Source: Flammeovirga kamogawensis
GTDB taxonomy: Bacteria > Bacteroidota > Bacteroidia > Cytophagales > Flammeovirgaceae
Direction of reading: 5' to 3'
DNA: 64,000 nucleotides
Assembly: GCF_018736065.1 (NCBI RefSeq)
Contig: NZ_CP076128.1
Span: 2,932,001-2,996,000, forward strand
Below are positions 44,964 to 53,464 of the stretch, in pieces. The notes below the pieces were generated by a model. It was not told where the DNA came from. It saw only the letters and a list, made by a program, of their open reading frames with translations, and made no database searches. Each line of letters starts with the position of its first letter. Position 1 is the first letter of the stretch. Made by a program: the position numbers and the translations under genes.

Positions 44964-45836
44964 TTAAAACTTCTTCTTTAAATATTTCAGTGCCTCAGTA
45001 TTTGCATTTTTAGCATCTTTCTCATTATATCTATCAGAAGATGGATTTGCAAAAGCATGGTCTGCAGCATACATTTTTACAGTTACTGTCTTCTTCGCTT
45101 CTTGCATATGATTTTCAAAATTGGCTACAACTTCTGGGTTAATCCATTTATCTTTCTCTCCAAAAATCCCTAAAACATCGCAGTTTAACTGAGACAATCT
45201 ATCAACATCTTTTACAGGCATACCGTAATACATTACACAACCAACAGCTTGATCTTTAAGTTGAAGTGCTGCTTGTAAAGACCATCCTCCACCAAAACAC
45301 CATCCAATAGTAGCAATCTTTGCATCTTTACCTACAAAAGCTAATGCCCCTTGAATTATTGAGGCTGCTCTTTGTGGATCACATGCTTTCATTAAAGCCC
45401 CAGCTTGTTCTCTTGTTGTTCCTACCTTTCCATCATAAAGATCTAATGCAATTACATTTACATCACCTAACTCCTTAGATAGACGATCAGATTCATTTCT
45501 CACGTAATCATTCAATCCCCACCACTCATGAAAAACAAATAAATATTTAGATGATTTTTTAGCTGAAGGAACATAATACGCTTCTCCTTTATCTCCATTA
45601 GCCACATCAAAAGAAATTCTTTTTCCTTTAAAGGATTCAGTACTTAATTCTCTGTCCATACTGTGCATTTTTTTAAAATCTTCTTGATTTGTAAATGCAG
45701 CAAAGCTTCGTATTGCATCTATATCTGCATGACATAAAACAGCTTCTTTGGGTTTTTGAGGTTCGTGCATTGCAAGAAATACCGACAATGAACTAAATGA
45801 TACTAAAAGGGCTAGATAAGTAAGTAATGATCTCAT
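44964..45836 (-). CDS. Dienelactone hydrolase family protein, exported
   Basis: 290 residues with signal peptide (about 1-25). Alpha/beta hydrolase of the DLH type: VFHEWWGLNDYVRNESDRLS, IALDLYDG, the nucleophile Cys in IGWCFGGGWSLQAAL, GIFGEKDKWINPEV (Asp) and AADHAFANPSSDRY (His). The Cys nucleophile is typical of dienelactone hydrolase, but export to the periplasm is not typical for aromatic degradation, so the natural ester is unknown. Confidence 0.88.
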   Translation of the reverse strand: MRSLLTYLALLVSFSSLSVFLAMHEPQKPKEAVLCHADIDAIRSFAAFTNQEDFKKMHSMDRELSTESFKGKRISFDVANGDKGEAYYVPSAKKSSKYLFVFHEWWGLNDYVRNESDRLSKELGDVNVIALDLYDGKVGTTREQAGALMKACDPQRAASIIQGALAFVGKDAKIATIGWCFGGGWSLQAALQLKDQAVGCVMYYGMPVKDVDRLSQLNCDVLGIFGEKDKWINPEVVANFENHMQEAKKTVTVKMYAADHAFANPSSDRYNEKDAKNANTEALKYLKKKF

Positions 45837-45954
45837 AATAAATAAATTGATGAAAGTTTGAAATAATAGATAACTACCAATCTAAAGAATTGTTCTCTCT
45901 AAATAAAAAGTTAGTAGCTTTAGTGTTTAAATTATTTACAATAATATTAATCAG

Positions 45955-46743
45955 ATGCTTTCATATACAGATAATACATCCTCTAATCCTGTTTTAGTAC
46001 TTATTCATGGGTTTTGTGAAACAAAAAATATCTGGAAAGATTTTCAAAAAGCTATTACTCCTTTTTTTAGAGTTATCTGTATAGACCTTCCGGGTTGTGG
46101 CGAAAGTAATGTATTAAATAAAGATCAGCCTTTACTGTCTGATTTTGCTGATGAAATTTATACTACTCTCCTTCAACTAAATATAAATAAATGTACAATG
46201 GTTGGTCACTCATTAGGAGGGTACGTCACATTAGCCTACGCCAATAAATACCCCCAAACATTAAATGGTATTGGTCTTTTTCATTCCACTGCCTTTGCAG
46301 ATGATGATGCAAAGAAAGATGTTCGAGTTAGAGCCGCAGAATTTGTAAGAGAAAATGGAATGAAAGCATTTGTTGCTCCCATGATAGCAAACCTTTTTGC
46401 TTTAAAACATAGAGAGCAATTTAGAACAGAAATTAATGCTATAATCGAAGAAGCTACACATGAAAGTAAAGAAGAAACTGCAAAGATTTCTTTGGCAATG
46501 GGGCTTAGAGAAGATCATTCTCCATTATTTTCATCATTATCTGTACCTGTGTTGTTTATTATTGGAAAAGAAGATGGAGCTGTGCCTCTTTCCAAAAGTA
46601 TAGAACAAGCACATTTACCTAAAGATGCTCATGTCTATTATATGGCAGATGTTGGGCATATGGGAATGTTTGAAGTGCAAACAAAAACTCAGCAAATAAT
46701 TCTCAACTTCTTAACTTATACAAATAACCAAACTACTGCATAA
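45955..46743 (+). CDS. Alpha/beta-fold hydrolase
   Basis: 262 residues, no signal peptide. VLVLIHGFCETKNIWKDF (oxyanion loop), IDLPGCGES, nucleophile elbow GHSLGGYVTLAYA, Asp in FIIGKEDGAVP and His in VGHMGMFE give a complete triad. Family members include lipases, esterases and lyase-like enzymes; substrate cannot be deduced. Monocistronic. Confidence 0.88.
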   Translation: MLSYTDNTSSNPVLVLIHGFCETKNIWKDFQKAITPFFRVICIDLPGCGESNVLNKDQPLLSDFADEIYTTLLQLNINKCTMVGHSLGGYVTLAYANKYPQTLNGIGLFHSTAFADDDAKKDVRVRAAEFVRENGMKAFVAPMIANLFALKHREQFRTEINAIIEEATHESKEETAKISLAMGLREDHSPLFSSLSVPVLFIIGKEDGAVPLSKSIEQAHLPKDAHVYYMADVGHMGMFEVQTKTQQIILNFLTYTNNQTTA

Positions 46744-46768
46744 ATAAGTATAGATTGAAAATATTCTG

Positions 46769-46807
46769 AAAGTGGGATTTCTTTGTTTAGAAATCTCACT
46801 TTTTTTG
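46769..46807 (+). terminator. Intrinsic terminator
   Basis: AAAGTGGGATTTCT (46769-46782) pairs with AGAAATCTCACTTT (46789-46802) with one G-T wobble; T run follows. Confidence 0.9.
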
Positions 46808-46908
46808 TTCGGGAATTTTTGCACATTCTTCGGGGAAGAACGCATATCACTACATCAGCTAAATACTACACCTTTGTATTGTTCATTAATCATTAAAACA
46901 AAAAGAAA

Positions 46909-47232
46909 ATGAAAGCAATACAAAATATAGAAGAGTACAATCAGTTAATTGCAAACAGTAACAACACTCCTGTTTTACTAGATTTCTATGCAGATTGGTG
47001 TGGACCTTGTCAGACTTTACTTCCTACTGTAGAAAAATTATCAAAGGAATACGAAGGGAAAGTAACTATTCAAAAGGTAAACATCGAAGCTGTTCCAGAA
47101 TTAGCAACGCTTCATAAAGTCAGAAGTATTCCTAACCTAGTGTTCATCAAAAATGAAAAGGTAGTTAACACACATATTGGTTTGGCGTCAGAAGCTGATT
47201 TAAGAACTAATCTTGATACACTTTCTAACTAA
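46909..47232 (+). CDS. Thioredoxin
   Basis: 107 residues with the thioredoxin fold and active site DWCGPC at about 29-34, cis-Pro loop RSIPNLVFIK. No signal, so a cytosolic disulfide reductase. It is 38 bases upstream of an AhpD-like gene, with which it probably forms a redox operon that ends at a terminator before an AraC regulator gene. Confidence 0.93.
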   Translation: MKAIQNIEEYNQLIANSNNTPVLLDFYADWCGPCQTLLPTVEKLSKEYEGKVTIQKVNIEAVPELATLHKVRSIPNLVFIKNEKVVNTHIGLASEADLRTNLDTLSN

Positions 47233-47270
47233 TTTAATTTTTATTCATTCATCTTTCAAAAACAATTATT

Positions 47271-47822
47271 ATGGCACAATTTACAATTCCAACAAGAGCA
47301 GAAGTTTCAGAAAGCAACCAAGCTATCTTTGATAACCTTAAAAAGAACATCGGTTTTGTTCCTAATCTATATGCATACTATGCAAAAAGTGATACTGCTT
47401 TACAAGATTATTTAGGTTTTCAAGGTAGAAAAACAAGTCTTTCTAATAAAGAAAAAGAAGTTGTTAACCTTGTTGTTAGCGAATTCAACGGTTGTCAGTA
47501 TTGCTTATCAGCACATACACAATTAGCTAAAATGAATGGTTTTACCGAGGAACAAATTCTTGAAATTAGAAGCGGTAAAGCAACATTTGATTTTAAATTA
47601 GATGCATTAGCTCAATTTACTTTAGCATCTGTAGCAGAGAAAGGAAAATTAACGGAAGAACAAAAAAATAATTTCTTTGGAGCAGGATACACTGAAGAAA
47701 ATCTTATTGATACAACTATAGCTATTGGCGACAAAGTGATTAGTAACTATATCCATAACCTTACTAATTTTTCTATTGATTTCCCATTAGCTCAACCTTT
47801 AGAGGTAACAGAAAATGTATAA
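47271..47822 (+). CDS. AhpD-like carboxymuconolactone decarboxylase family protein
   Basis: 183 residues. The catalytic CxxC with downstream His is present: VVSEFNGCQYCLSAHTQLAKMNGF, as in AhpD-type alkylhydroperoxidases and other peroxidase-related enzymes. The neighbouring thioredoxin gene fits as the electron donor. Likely oxidative or electrophile stress defence in the cytoplasm. Confidence 0.9.
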   Translation: MAQFTIPTRAEVSESNQAIFDNLKKNIGFVPNLYAYYAKSDTALQDYLGFQGRKTSLSNKEKEVVNLVVSEFNGCQYCLSAHTQLAKMNGFTEEQILEIRSGKATFDFKLDALAQFTLASVAEKGKLTEEQKNNFFGAGYTEENLIDTTIAIGDKVISNYIHNLTNFSIDFPLAQPLEVTENV

Positions 47823-47853
47823 ATATTAATATATTTATTGTAAGTAACACAGA

Positions 47854-47888
47854 GCAGATTTACCTTTAAAAGTAGATCTGCTTTTTTA
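47854..47888 (+). terminator. Intrinsic terminator between ahpD-like and araC-like genes
   Basis: AGCAGAT-tTAC (47854-47864) pairs with GTAg-ATCTGCT (47873-47883), then six T. It ends 12 bases before the AraC start codon at 47901. Confidence 0.82.
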
Positions 47889-47900
47889 ATTAATTATGTT

Positions 47901-48734
47901 ATGAAATTCACGAAAGAAACGGGAGAGTATTTAGAAATTCTTGAGATTACCTCAACTAATATATCTTCTGAAATAGAAAGTAATGCCAATAAATTAACGG
48001 TATTATGGTTTGATTCTGATGAGAATATTTTAGCTGTAGATGGTGTAGAGGCTACCTATTCTACAGATGATATTATCTTCTTAACTGAATTTCATAAAGT
48101 AGAAATTAAAGCTATTAAACATGCTAAATTATTAAGGTTTAATAGACCATTTTATTGTATTTCTGAACATGATGGAGAAGTTGGCTGTAAAGGTTTGCTC
48201 TTTTTTGGTTCTGCTAACCTCCCTTTTATTCATATTAGCGCTGAAGATAAAAAGAAATTAGGACCTCTTTGGGATGTTTTTTTAAATGAGTTACAATCTG
48301 AAGATGAGCACCAATTAGAAATGTTACAGATGCTTCTTAAAAGGCTTTTGATTTTATGCACTAGGATATATAAAAGCCAAACTGATATAATTAATGCTGA
48401 TAGTGATAAATTAGACTTGGTGAGAAATTTCAACTATTTAGTAGAAACACATTTTAAAACAAAACATACAGTGGCTGAGTATGCAGACCTTTTAAATAAA
48501 TCACCAAAAACACTATCTAACGTCTTTAAACTCTTTGGGCATAAAAAACCATTACAGTTTATACAAGATCGTATAGTTTTAGAAGCCAAAAGGCAGGTAA
48601 TTTATACAGATAAGTCTATATCCGAAATTGGGTATGAATTAGGTTTTGATGATGTACAAACTTTCAGTAGGTATTTTAAGAAAATAGAAGGAGTATCACC
48701 AACAGATTATAAGCAAACAAAAAAGGTCAGTTGA
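47901..48734 (+). CDS. AraC-family transcriptional regulator
   Basis: 277 residues: an N-terminal cupin-like sensing region (about 20-150), then two helix-turn-helix units (about 175-275; KHTVAEYADLLNKSPKTLSNVFK and SISEIGYELGFDDVQTFSRYFKKIEGVSPTDYK). It lies directly downstream of the thioredoxin/AhpD pair, which it may regulate. Its start is 12 bases after a terminator, leaving no space for a promoter. The stop codon lies inside its own terminator stem. Confidence 0.9.
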   Translation: MKFTKETGEYLEILEITSTNISSEIESNANKLTVLWFDSDENILAVDGVEATYSTDDIIFLTEFHKVEIKAIKHAKLLRFNRPFYCISEHDGEVGCKGLLFFGSANLPFIHISAEDKKKLGPLWDVFLNELQSEDEHQLEMLQMLLKRLLILCTRIYKSQTDIINADSDKLDLVRNFNYLVETHFKTKHTVAEYADLLNKSPKTLSNVFKLFGHKKPLQFIQDRIVLEAKRQVIYTDKSISEIGYELGFDDVQTFSRYFKKIEGVSPTDYKQTKKVS

Positions 48735-48757
48735 TTTAAAATCAACTGACCTTTTTA
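48721..48757. terminator. Bidirectional intrinsic terminator overlapping the araC-like stop codon
   Basis: Arms AAAAGGTCAGTTGATTT (48721-48737) and its complement (48739-48755); the hairpin serves both converging genes. Confidence 0.9.
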
Positions 48758-48776
48758 TATATCTTGTCTCGAGCAA

Positions 48777-49511
48777 TTATTTAGCAGCTAGAATAGCAGC
48801 ATATTTCTTTGCGTCGTTCGCTTCTTGAACTTTTGGATACTTCGCTAATAAATCATTGTAAGTATCTAATGCTTTTGCATTATCTCCAGCAGCTTCATAA
48901 GTAAATGCCAACTTCATCATGTAAGATGGAGTGAATTCTTTATTTTGCTTGTAAGCAATTGCTTCTTTGTAAGATGAAATCGCTTCAGGATATTTTTCTA
49001 ATTCAACGTTAGCATCACCTACTAAAGCATAAGCTCTAGCTTGTACTAATTCGTCTTTTGCAGAAAATGCATCTAAATGAGTAATTGCTTTTGCATACTC
49101 ACCCATTTTCATATAAGATACACCTGCATAATATGTAGCAAGGTTTGCTGCTTTAGTTCCGCTATACTCATCTGCAATTTCTAAGAAACCACCAGTTAAG
49201 TTACCATCACCATTTAAGGCTTTTCCTAAAGAATCTTTTTCAAAATAAAATACTGCTGGTGCTAATTCTGCTTGAGCTTCTGTATTTTGCTTTTCTAGAT
49301 TTACTCCGTATAAGAAATATCCAGCTACTGCTGCAACAACAACACCTACAGCTATAAGGATAGCATTTTTGTTTTTATCAAAAAAGTCTTGAGATTCTTC
49401 TAATCTATCTTGAAGTACTTCTGCACTTTCAAATACCTCAAACTCGCTATGCTCCTCGCTAGTGTTACCTTTCTTTGCTGTATCGTGTTTCTTATCTTTC
49501 ATGGTCTCCAT
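48777..49511 (-). CDS. YfgM-like membrane-anchored TPR protein
   Basis: 244 residues. A charged cytoplasmic N terminus (ESAEVLQDRLEESQDFFDKNK), one membrane helix (about 47-68, AILIAVGVVVAAVAGYFLYG), then TPR units (YYAGVSYMKMGEYAKAITHL, LVGDANVELEKYPEAISSY, FTYEAAGDNAKALDTYNDLLAKYP). This matches YfgM/ancillary SecYEG chaperone-type topology. It is transcribed toward the araC-like gene and separately from pdhA, with a terminator in between. Confidence 0.8.
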   Translation of the reverse strand: METMKDKKHDTAKKGNTSEEHSEFEVFESAEVLQDRLEESQDFFDKNKNAILIAVGVVVAAVAGYFLYGVNLEKQNTEAQAELAPAVFYFEKDSLGKALNGDGNLTGGFLEIADEYSGTKAANLATYYAGVSYMKMGEYAKAITHLDAFSAKDELVQARAYALVGDANVELEKYPEAISSYKEAIAYKQNKEFTPSYMMKLAFTYEAAGDNAKALDTYNDLLAKYPKVQEANDAKKYAAILAAK

Positions 49512-49650
49512 GTATATTTATAAATAGGTCTTTACCTAATAAAAAATCTTTATAATTCAGTCGGCAAATTTAAAAAATATTCCACAATTATAATATTTTT
49601 AAGGAGTCTTTGTACTGAAAAACGATTAATTATATACTTTTTAATAAAAA

Positions 49651-49675
49651 AAGGCTATCCAAAACGGATAGCCTT
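49651..49675 (-). terminator. Intrinsic terminator of pdhA
   Basis: AAGGCTATCC (49651-49660) pairs with GGATAGCCTT (49666-49675); a T-rich run follows on the minus strand. Confidence 0.88.
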
Positions 49676-49703
49676 CTCTATATATATTAAATATTTAGTA
49701 GAA

Positions 49704-50720
49704 TTAAGAATTCACAAAAGGATAATCAGGTTCTACATAAACATCTGTGTATGCTTCAGACTTATCTGGATAAGGAGATTCTTCTGCAAATTTAACTGCA
49801 TCTAAAACTCTTTGTTTTAATGACTTGTCAAATTCTTTTAATTCCTCTTCCGTAGCATATCCTTTACTTAAAAGTGTTTGTTTCACTTTCTCGATAGGGT
49901 CTTGTGCCTTGTATTCTGCTACTTCCTCTTTTGTACGGTATTTAGCAGGGTCAGACATAGAGTGACCTTTGTAACGATATGTTCTAAATTCTAAGAAGTA
50001 AGGACCTTTACCAGCACGTATATGAGCTGCAGCCTCTTCCATTGCAATATGTACTTCTTCTACATCCATTCCGTCTACTGGACGAGAAGGAATATCATAA
50101 GCTGCACCTAATTCATATAAGTGAGTTACATTAGAAGTACGAGCTACTGAAGTACCCATTGCATAACCATTATTTTCTACAATAAAGATTACTGGTAACT
50201 TCCAAGCCATTGCCATGTTAAATGCTTCGTGCATTGCACCCTGACGGATTGCACCATCACCAAACATTGTTACACAAAGATTTTTAGTTCCTTTGTATTT
50301 TTCTCCAAAAGCGATACCAGCTCCCATAGGAATCTGAGCACCAACGATACCATGTCCACCTGCAAAGTTGACTGTTTTATCGAAAATGTGCATAGAACCA
50401 CCTTTACCTTTAGTAGTACCAGTTGCTTTTCCGTACATTTCTGCCATAACTGCACCTGGATCTGTACCTAACATGATTGGGTGAGCATGATCACGATATG
50501 CTGTGATATAATGATCGTCTTTTGTTAATGCAGAAACCTGACCAGCAGCACAAGCTTCCTGACCAATATATAAGTGACAGAAACCTCTAATTTTTTGCTG
50601 ACCATATAATTGTGCAGTCTTCTCTTCGAAGCGTCTGACTAATAGCATGTTCTCATACCATTCCCAGTATTGCTCTTTCGAGAAAGCGCGTTCTTCTTTC
50701 AGTACTTTTTCTTGAGACAT
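49704..50720 (-). CDS. pdhA: Pyruvate dehydrogenase E1 component, alpha subunit
   Basis: 338 residues, typical E1-alpha length. The thiamine diphosphate motif runs from GDGAIRQGAMHEAFN to FIVENNGYAMGTS; RGFCHLYIGQEACAAG, GKGGSMHIFDKTVNFAGGHGIVGAQ and the phosphorylation-loop region YRYKGHSMSDPAKYR are conserved. It supplies acetyl-CoA from pyruvate together with an E1-beta and an E2 that are not adjacent. Alone between two terminators. Confidence 0.96.
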   Translation of the reverse strand: MSQEKVLKEERAFSKEQYWEWYENMLLVRRFEEKTAQLYGQQKIRGFCHLYIGQEACAAGQVSALTKDDHYITAYRDHAHPIMLGTDPGAVMAEMYGKATGTTKGKGGSMHIFDKTVNFAGGHGIVGAQIPMGAGIAFGEKYKGTKNLCVTMFGDGAIRQGAMHEAFNMAMAWKLPVIFIVENNGYAMGTSVARTSNVTHLYELGAAYDIPSRPVDGMDVEEVHIAMEEAAAHIRAGKGPYFLEFRTYRYKGHSMSDPAKYRTKEEVAEYKAQDPIEKVKQTLLSKGYATEEELKEFDKSLKQRVLDAVKFAEESPYPDKSEAYTDVYVEPDYPFVNS

Positions 50721-50927
50721 CTCTTAAGGTTGTTGAGTGTTAGCGTCTCTTACATTTAAATGACGAAGACGCTAAAAGATATTTTTAATTTTTCGTTTTC
50801 GCCCAAATATCTAATTTATAGAGTAAAAAAACAATCATTATTTAATTCAATCTTACTTATTATGCTCCATTTAATAGATTTACAATGATATTACCCACCA
50901 AAATTATTTAAGTACAGGTTTTTAAAG

Positions 50928-51542
50928 TCAAATTTCTGTCAAAGATTTTTTCCATAATAACTTTTCACAAGTACAACCTGTACCCATATGGTATAATGCG
51001 ATATCAGTAAATTCTATCTTTTCCCCCAACTGTTTAGCACATACTTTTGCGTCACCTTGCCCAATTGTTATATGAGGATTAAAATTGTTTTTGGCGTATG
51101 TAGAAAAGAAAGAGTTTAAATAGGTGATACCTGAATATGGCATTGCATCATTTACGAAATAAAAATCTGAATTATCTTTTTCGGAGGCCCCATCAAAATG
51201 ATATTTTTCTATCAATTTTATTAAAGAATAATGTAAGCCTTTTAATGGATTAGTCAATTCGAAACTCCAGCCTATTGTACTTTTATTATGCTGATAAACG
51301 CTCTCAATTTTTAATAATTCTAGTTCGAATAATGACATTGCTTCTAAGTAATCTTTTATCCTTGATAATACGAATGGATAATCATCTACTGCAACACGAC
51401 ACATAGCTATTGAAAGGTGAGGTACAGTTGTAGTTTCATTTAATTTCAACGTACTGTCTACTAATGTTTGATTTAAATTAACAATCTCTTTTTGCACTTT
51501 TAAAGAAGGCAATAAAACTAAATCTAAGGCTATATATTTCAT
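50928..51542 (-). CDS. 2H phosphoesterase-superfamily-like protein
   Basis: 204 residues from Met14 of the longest frame (MKYIALDLVLLPS). Two HxT/S motifs of the 2H superfamily are visible, PHLSIAM (about residue 47) and PHITIG (about 158), as in 2'-5' RNA ligase-like and cyclic phosphodiesterase proteins. The rest is too diverged to name a substrate. The upstream start is rejected because it would be inside the terminator hairpin 51559-51586. It follows the GlmU-like gene. Confidence 0.7.
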   Translation of the reverse strand: MKYIALDLVLLPSLKVQKEIVNLNQTLVDSTLKLNETTTVPHLSIAMCRVAVDDYPFVLSRIKDYLEAMSLFELELLKIESVYQHNKSTIGWSFELTNPLKGLHYSLIKLIEKYHFDGASEKDNSDFYFVNDAMPYSGITYLNSFFSTYAKNNFNPHITIGQGDAKVCAKQLGEKIEFTDIALYHMGTGCTCEKLLWKKSLTEI

Positions 51543-51553
51543 GGTATAAGTAT

Positions 51554-51586
51554 AAAAAAAGAGTTGATAACTAGTTACCAACTCTT
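51554..51586 (-). terminator. Intrinsic terminator between GlmU-like and 2H genes
   Basis: AAGAGTTGaTAA (51559-51570) pairs with TTAcCAACTCTT (51575-51586), followed on the minus strand by a seven-T run ending 12 bases before the 2H gene start at 51542. Confidence 0.82.
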
Positions 51587-51592
51587 CAATAT

Positions 51593-52780
51593 TTATTCTC
51601 TATCGAACTTACTAAGCTCGAATACTTTTTGTAAAATCTGACGATCATGTACTGTGAAATCTGCTTTTCTTCGTGCAAAAACACGTTCAGCAATTTCAAC
51701 CATTTTATCTAGTTGGGCTACATCTTTAGAATCAATAGCACCCCAAGCAAAAGATGGAATATGCTTTGGAGGGAAACCTCCTCCAAAAATATGAGCACTT
51801 ACACCAACTACTGTACCAGTATTAAACATTGTATTAATACCCGCTTTACAATAATCGGCCATCATCATTCCGCAAAATTGTTGTTGTGTACTTACATATT
51901 CACTTTTTTCATAACTCCAGATTCTTACTGGTCCGTAATTGTTTTTTAAGTTTGATGTATTAGTATCTGCACCTAAGTTACACCACTCTCCAACTACAGA
52001 GTTTCCTAAAAATCCATCATGAGCTTTATTAGAATAGCCAAATATTACAGAATTATTGATTTCTCCTCCTACTTTACAATGAGGTCCGAAAGAACAATCT
52101 TCTCTAATTTTTGCACCCATGTTAATTCGAGTTCCCTCTCCTATTGCACAAGTACCTTGGATAATTACACCTTCTTCGATTACAGCATTTTTACCTATAT
52201 AAATCGGCCCTTTTTGGGCATTAAGAATGGCTGCTCGTACTTCTACTCCCTCTTCTACAAAAATATTTGCTCTACCATAAACAACCGTATGAGGATCTTC
52301 AATATGATGACTAATTCGTCCTTTAGTTACTTCTTCAAAATCAAGAATAATTTGTTCTCTGTTATGTGTAAAAATATCCCAAGGATGCTGAATTAAACTA
52401 ACCTCTTCTAAAGGAACTTCAATTTTTTCAAATTCTTCTGGGTCATCAGTCATCTTAGAATAATTAGTACTCGTATGTAAAACCAATACTTCTTTTCCAC
52501 AAACTAATCCTTGTCCTTCCTTTAACTCTTCAATTCTTTTTAAAATAGAAGGGTTTGGACAGAGTGAACCATTAATATAATATTGCTCACTACCATGTTT
52601 TACAGGAAATTTTCCTTGTAGATAATCTTCTGTTAAAAAAGAAACTTCACACTTTAATGCACGTTCCCATTTTTCATAAATTTTAAATATTCCTACACGT
52701 ATATCTGCAACAGGACGTATAAATGTAAATGGTAATAGTTGTACCCTAAGAGTAGGATTGTCAAATAATATAATGTTCAT
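51593..52780 (-). CDS. GlmU-like nucleotidyltransferase/acyltransferase family protein
   Basis: 395 residues, matching the Bacteroidota putative sugar nucleotidyltransferase GlmU family. The N-terminal nucleotidyltransferase-like part starts MNIILFDNPTLRVQLLPFTF. A left-handed beta-helix from about residue 160 has hexapeptide repeats (IYIGKNAVIEEGVIIQGTCAI, GTRINMGAKIREDC), then SVIFGYSNKAHDGFLGNSVVG. A role in activated amino-sugar synthesis for cell wall or polysaccharide is likely. Confidence 0.85.
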   Translation of the reverse strand: MNIILFDNPTLRVQLLPFTFIRPVADIRVGIFKIYEKWERALKCEVSFLTEDYLQGKFPVKHGSEQYYINGSLCPNPSILKRIEELKEGQGLVCGKEVLVLHTSTNYSKMTDDPEEFEKIEVPLEEVSLIQHPWDIFTHNREQIILDFEEVTKGRISHHIEDPHTVVYGRANIFVEEGVEVRAAILNAQKGPIYIGKNAVIEEGVIIQGTCAIGEGTRINMGAKIREDCSFGPHCKVGGEINNSVIFGYSNKAHDGFLGNSVVGEWCNLGADTNTSNLKNNYGPVRIWSYEKSEYVSTQQQFCGMMMADYCKAGINTMFNTGTVVGVSAHIFGGGFPPKHIPSFAWGAIDSKDVAQLDKMVEIAERVFARRKADFTVHDRQILQKVFELSKFDRE

Positions 52781-53464
52781 GATATGATGATAATCTAACG
52801 GACAAACACTATTTGTATAGTGCGATTATGGGGCAAAGATGCATCGTTGAAAGCTATAGACAAAATTCAACTAGAGATAATAAGTTATTTATACTATTTA
52901 TTTTGAGTTAGATAGCCTACTGTATTATGTCGTATTGGTGGAAATATCAGACATTCCCAATGCATCATTATTACGTTCTACTGTTAAAATCATTTTTTTT
53001 TAAATGATTGATATTTTTTGGTAACACAATGCATGAGTGTTCAAATATCACTGTATATCAACACGTTATAATATTTTTTTTAAATGAAAACAAGAAAAGC
53101 TGTATAGAATTAAGAATTTGCTTTTCTACACTTAATAATTGTAAGTTTGACTTAAGCTATAATTGAAAAAGTCAAAAAATAACTATGATGTAAAATAATA
53201 CTATTACTTCTTTCTAACCAATTGAATAGTAAAATCACACTTCCTTTTAAAAATCTTCTTTCTTAACAAGTCTCCTCTATCTAAGGTCGGAGCTTGCCAT
53301 TCTATCATTAAGCAATATTTATATGTTGCATTATTATCGTTAGTTGTAAATAACAACTTATTAAACATTACTTAAAGTAACGTAAAATTGGAGTACTCCC
53401 AATACTATTTTACAGTTTAGGACCAGCTATCCTAAAAACTTATATATCTACTAATTAATTTGAA
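52781..53464. promoter_or_regulatory. Long upstream region of the beta-glucan enzyme locus
   Basis: 684 bases without a gene. Near the downstream end there are small palindromes: AGTTGT/ACAACT at 53342-53358, TTACTT-A-AAGTAA at 53368-53380 and GGAGTACTCC at 53390-53399. These lie in the likely 5' region of the 53465 transcript and may be regulator sites or mRNA hairpins. A TonB/SusCD system, common with such enzymes, is not present on either side. The rest shows nothing I can support. Confidence 0.35.
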
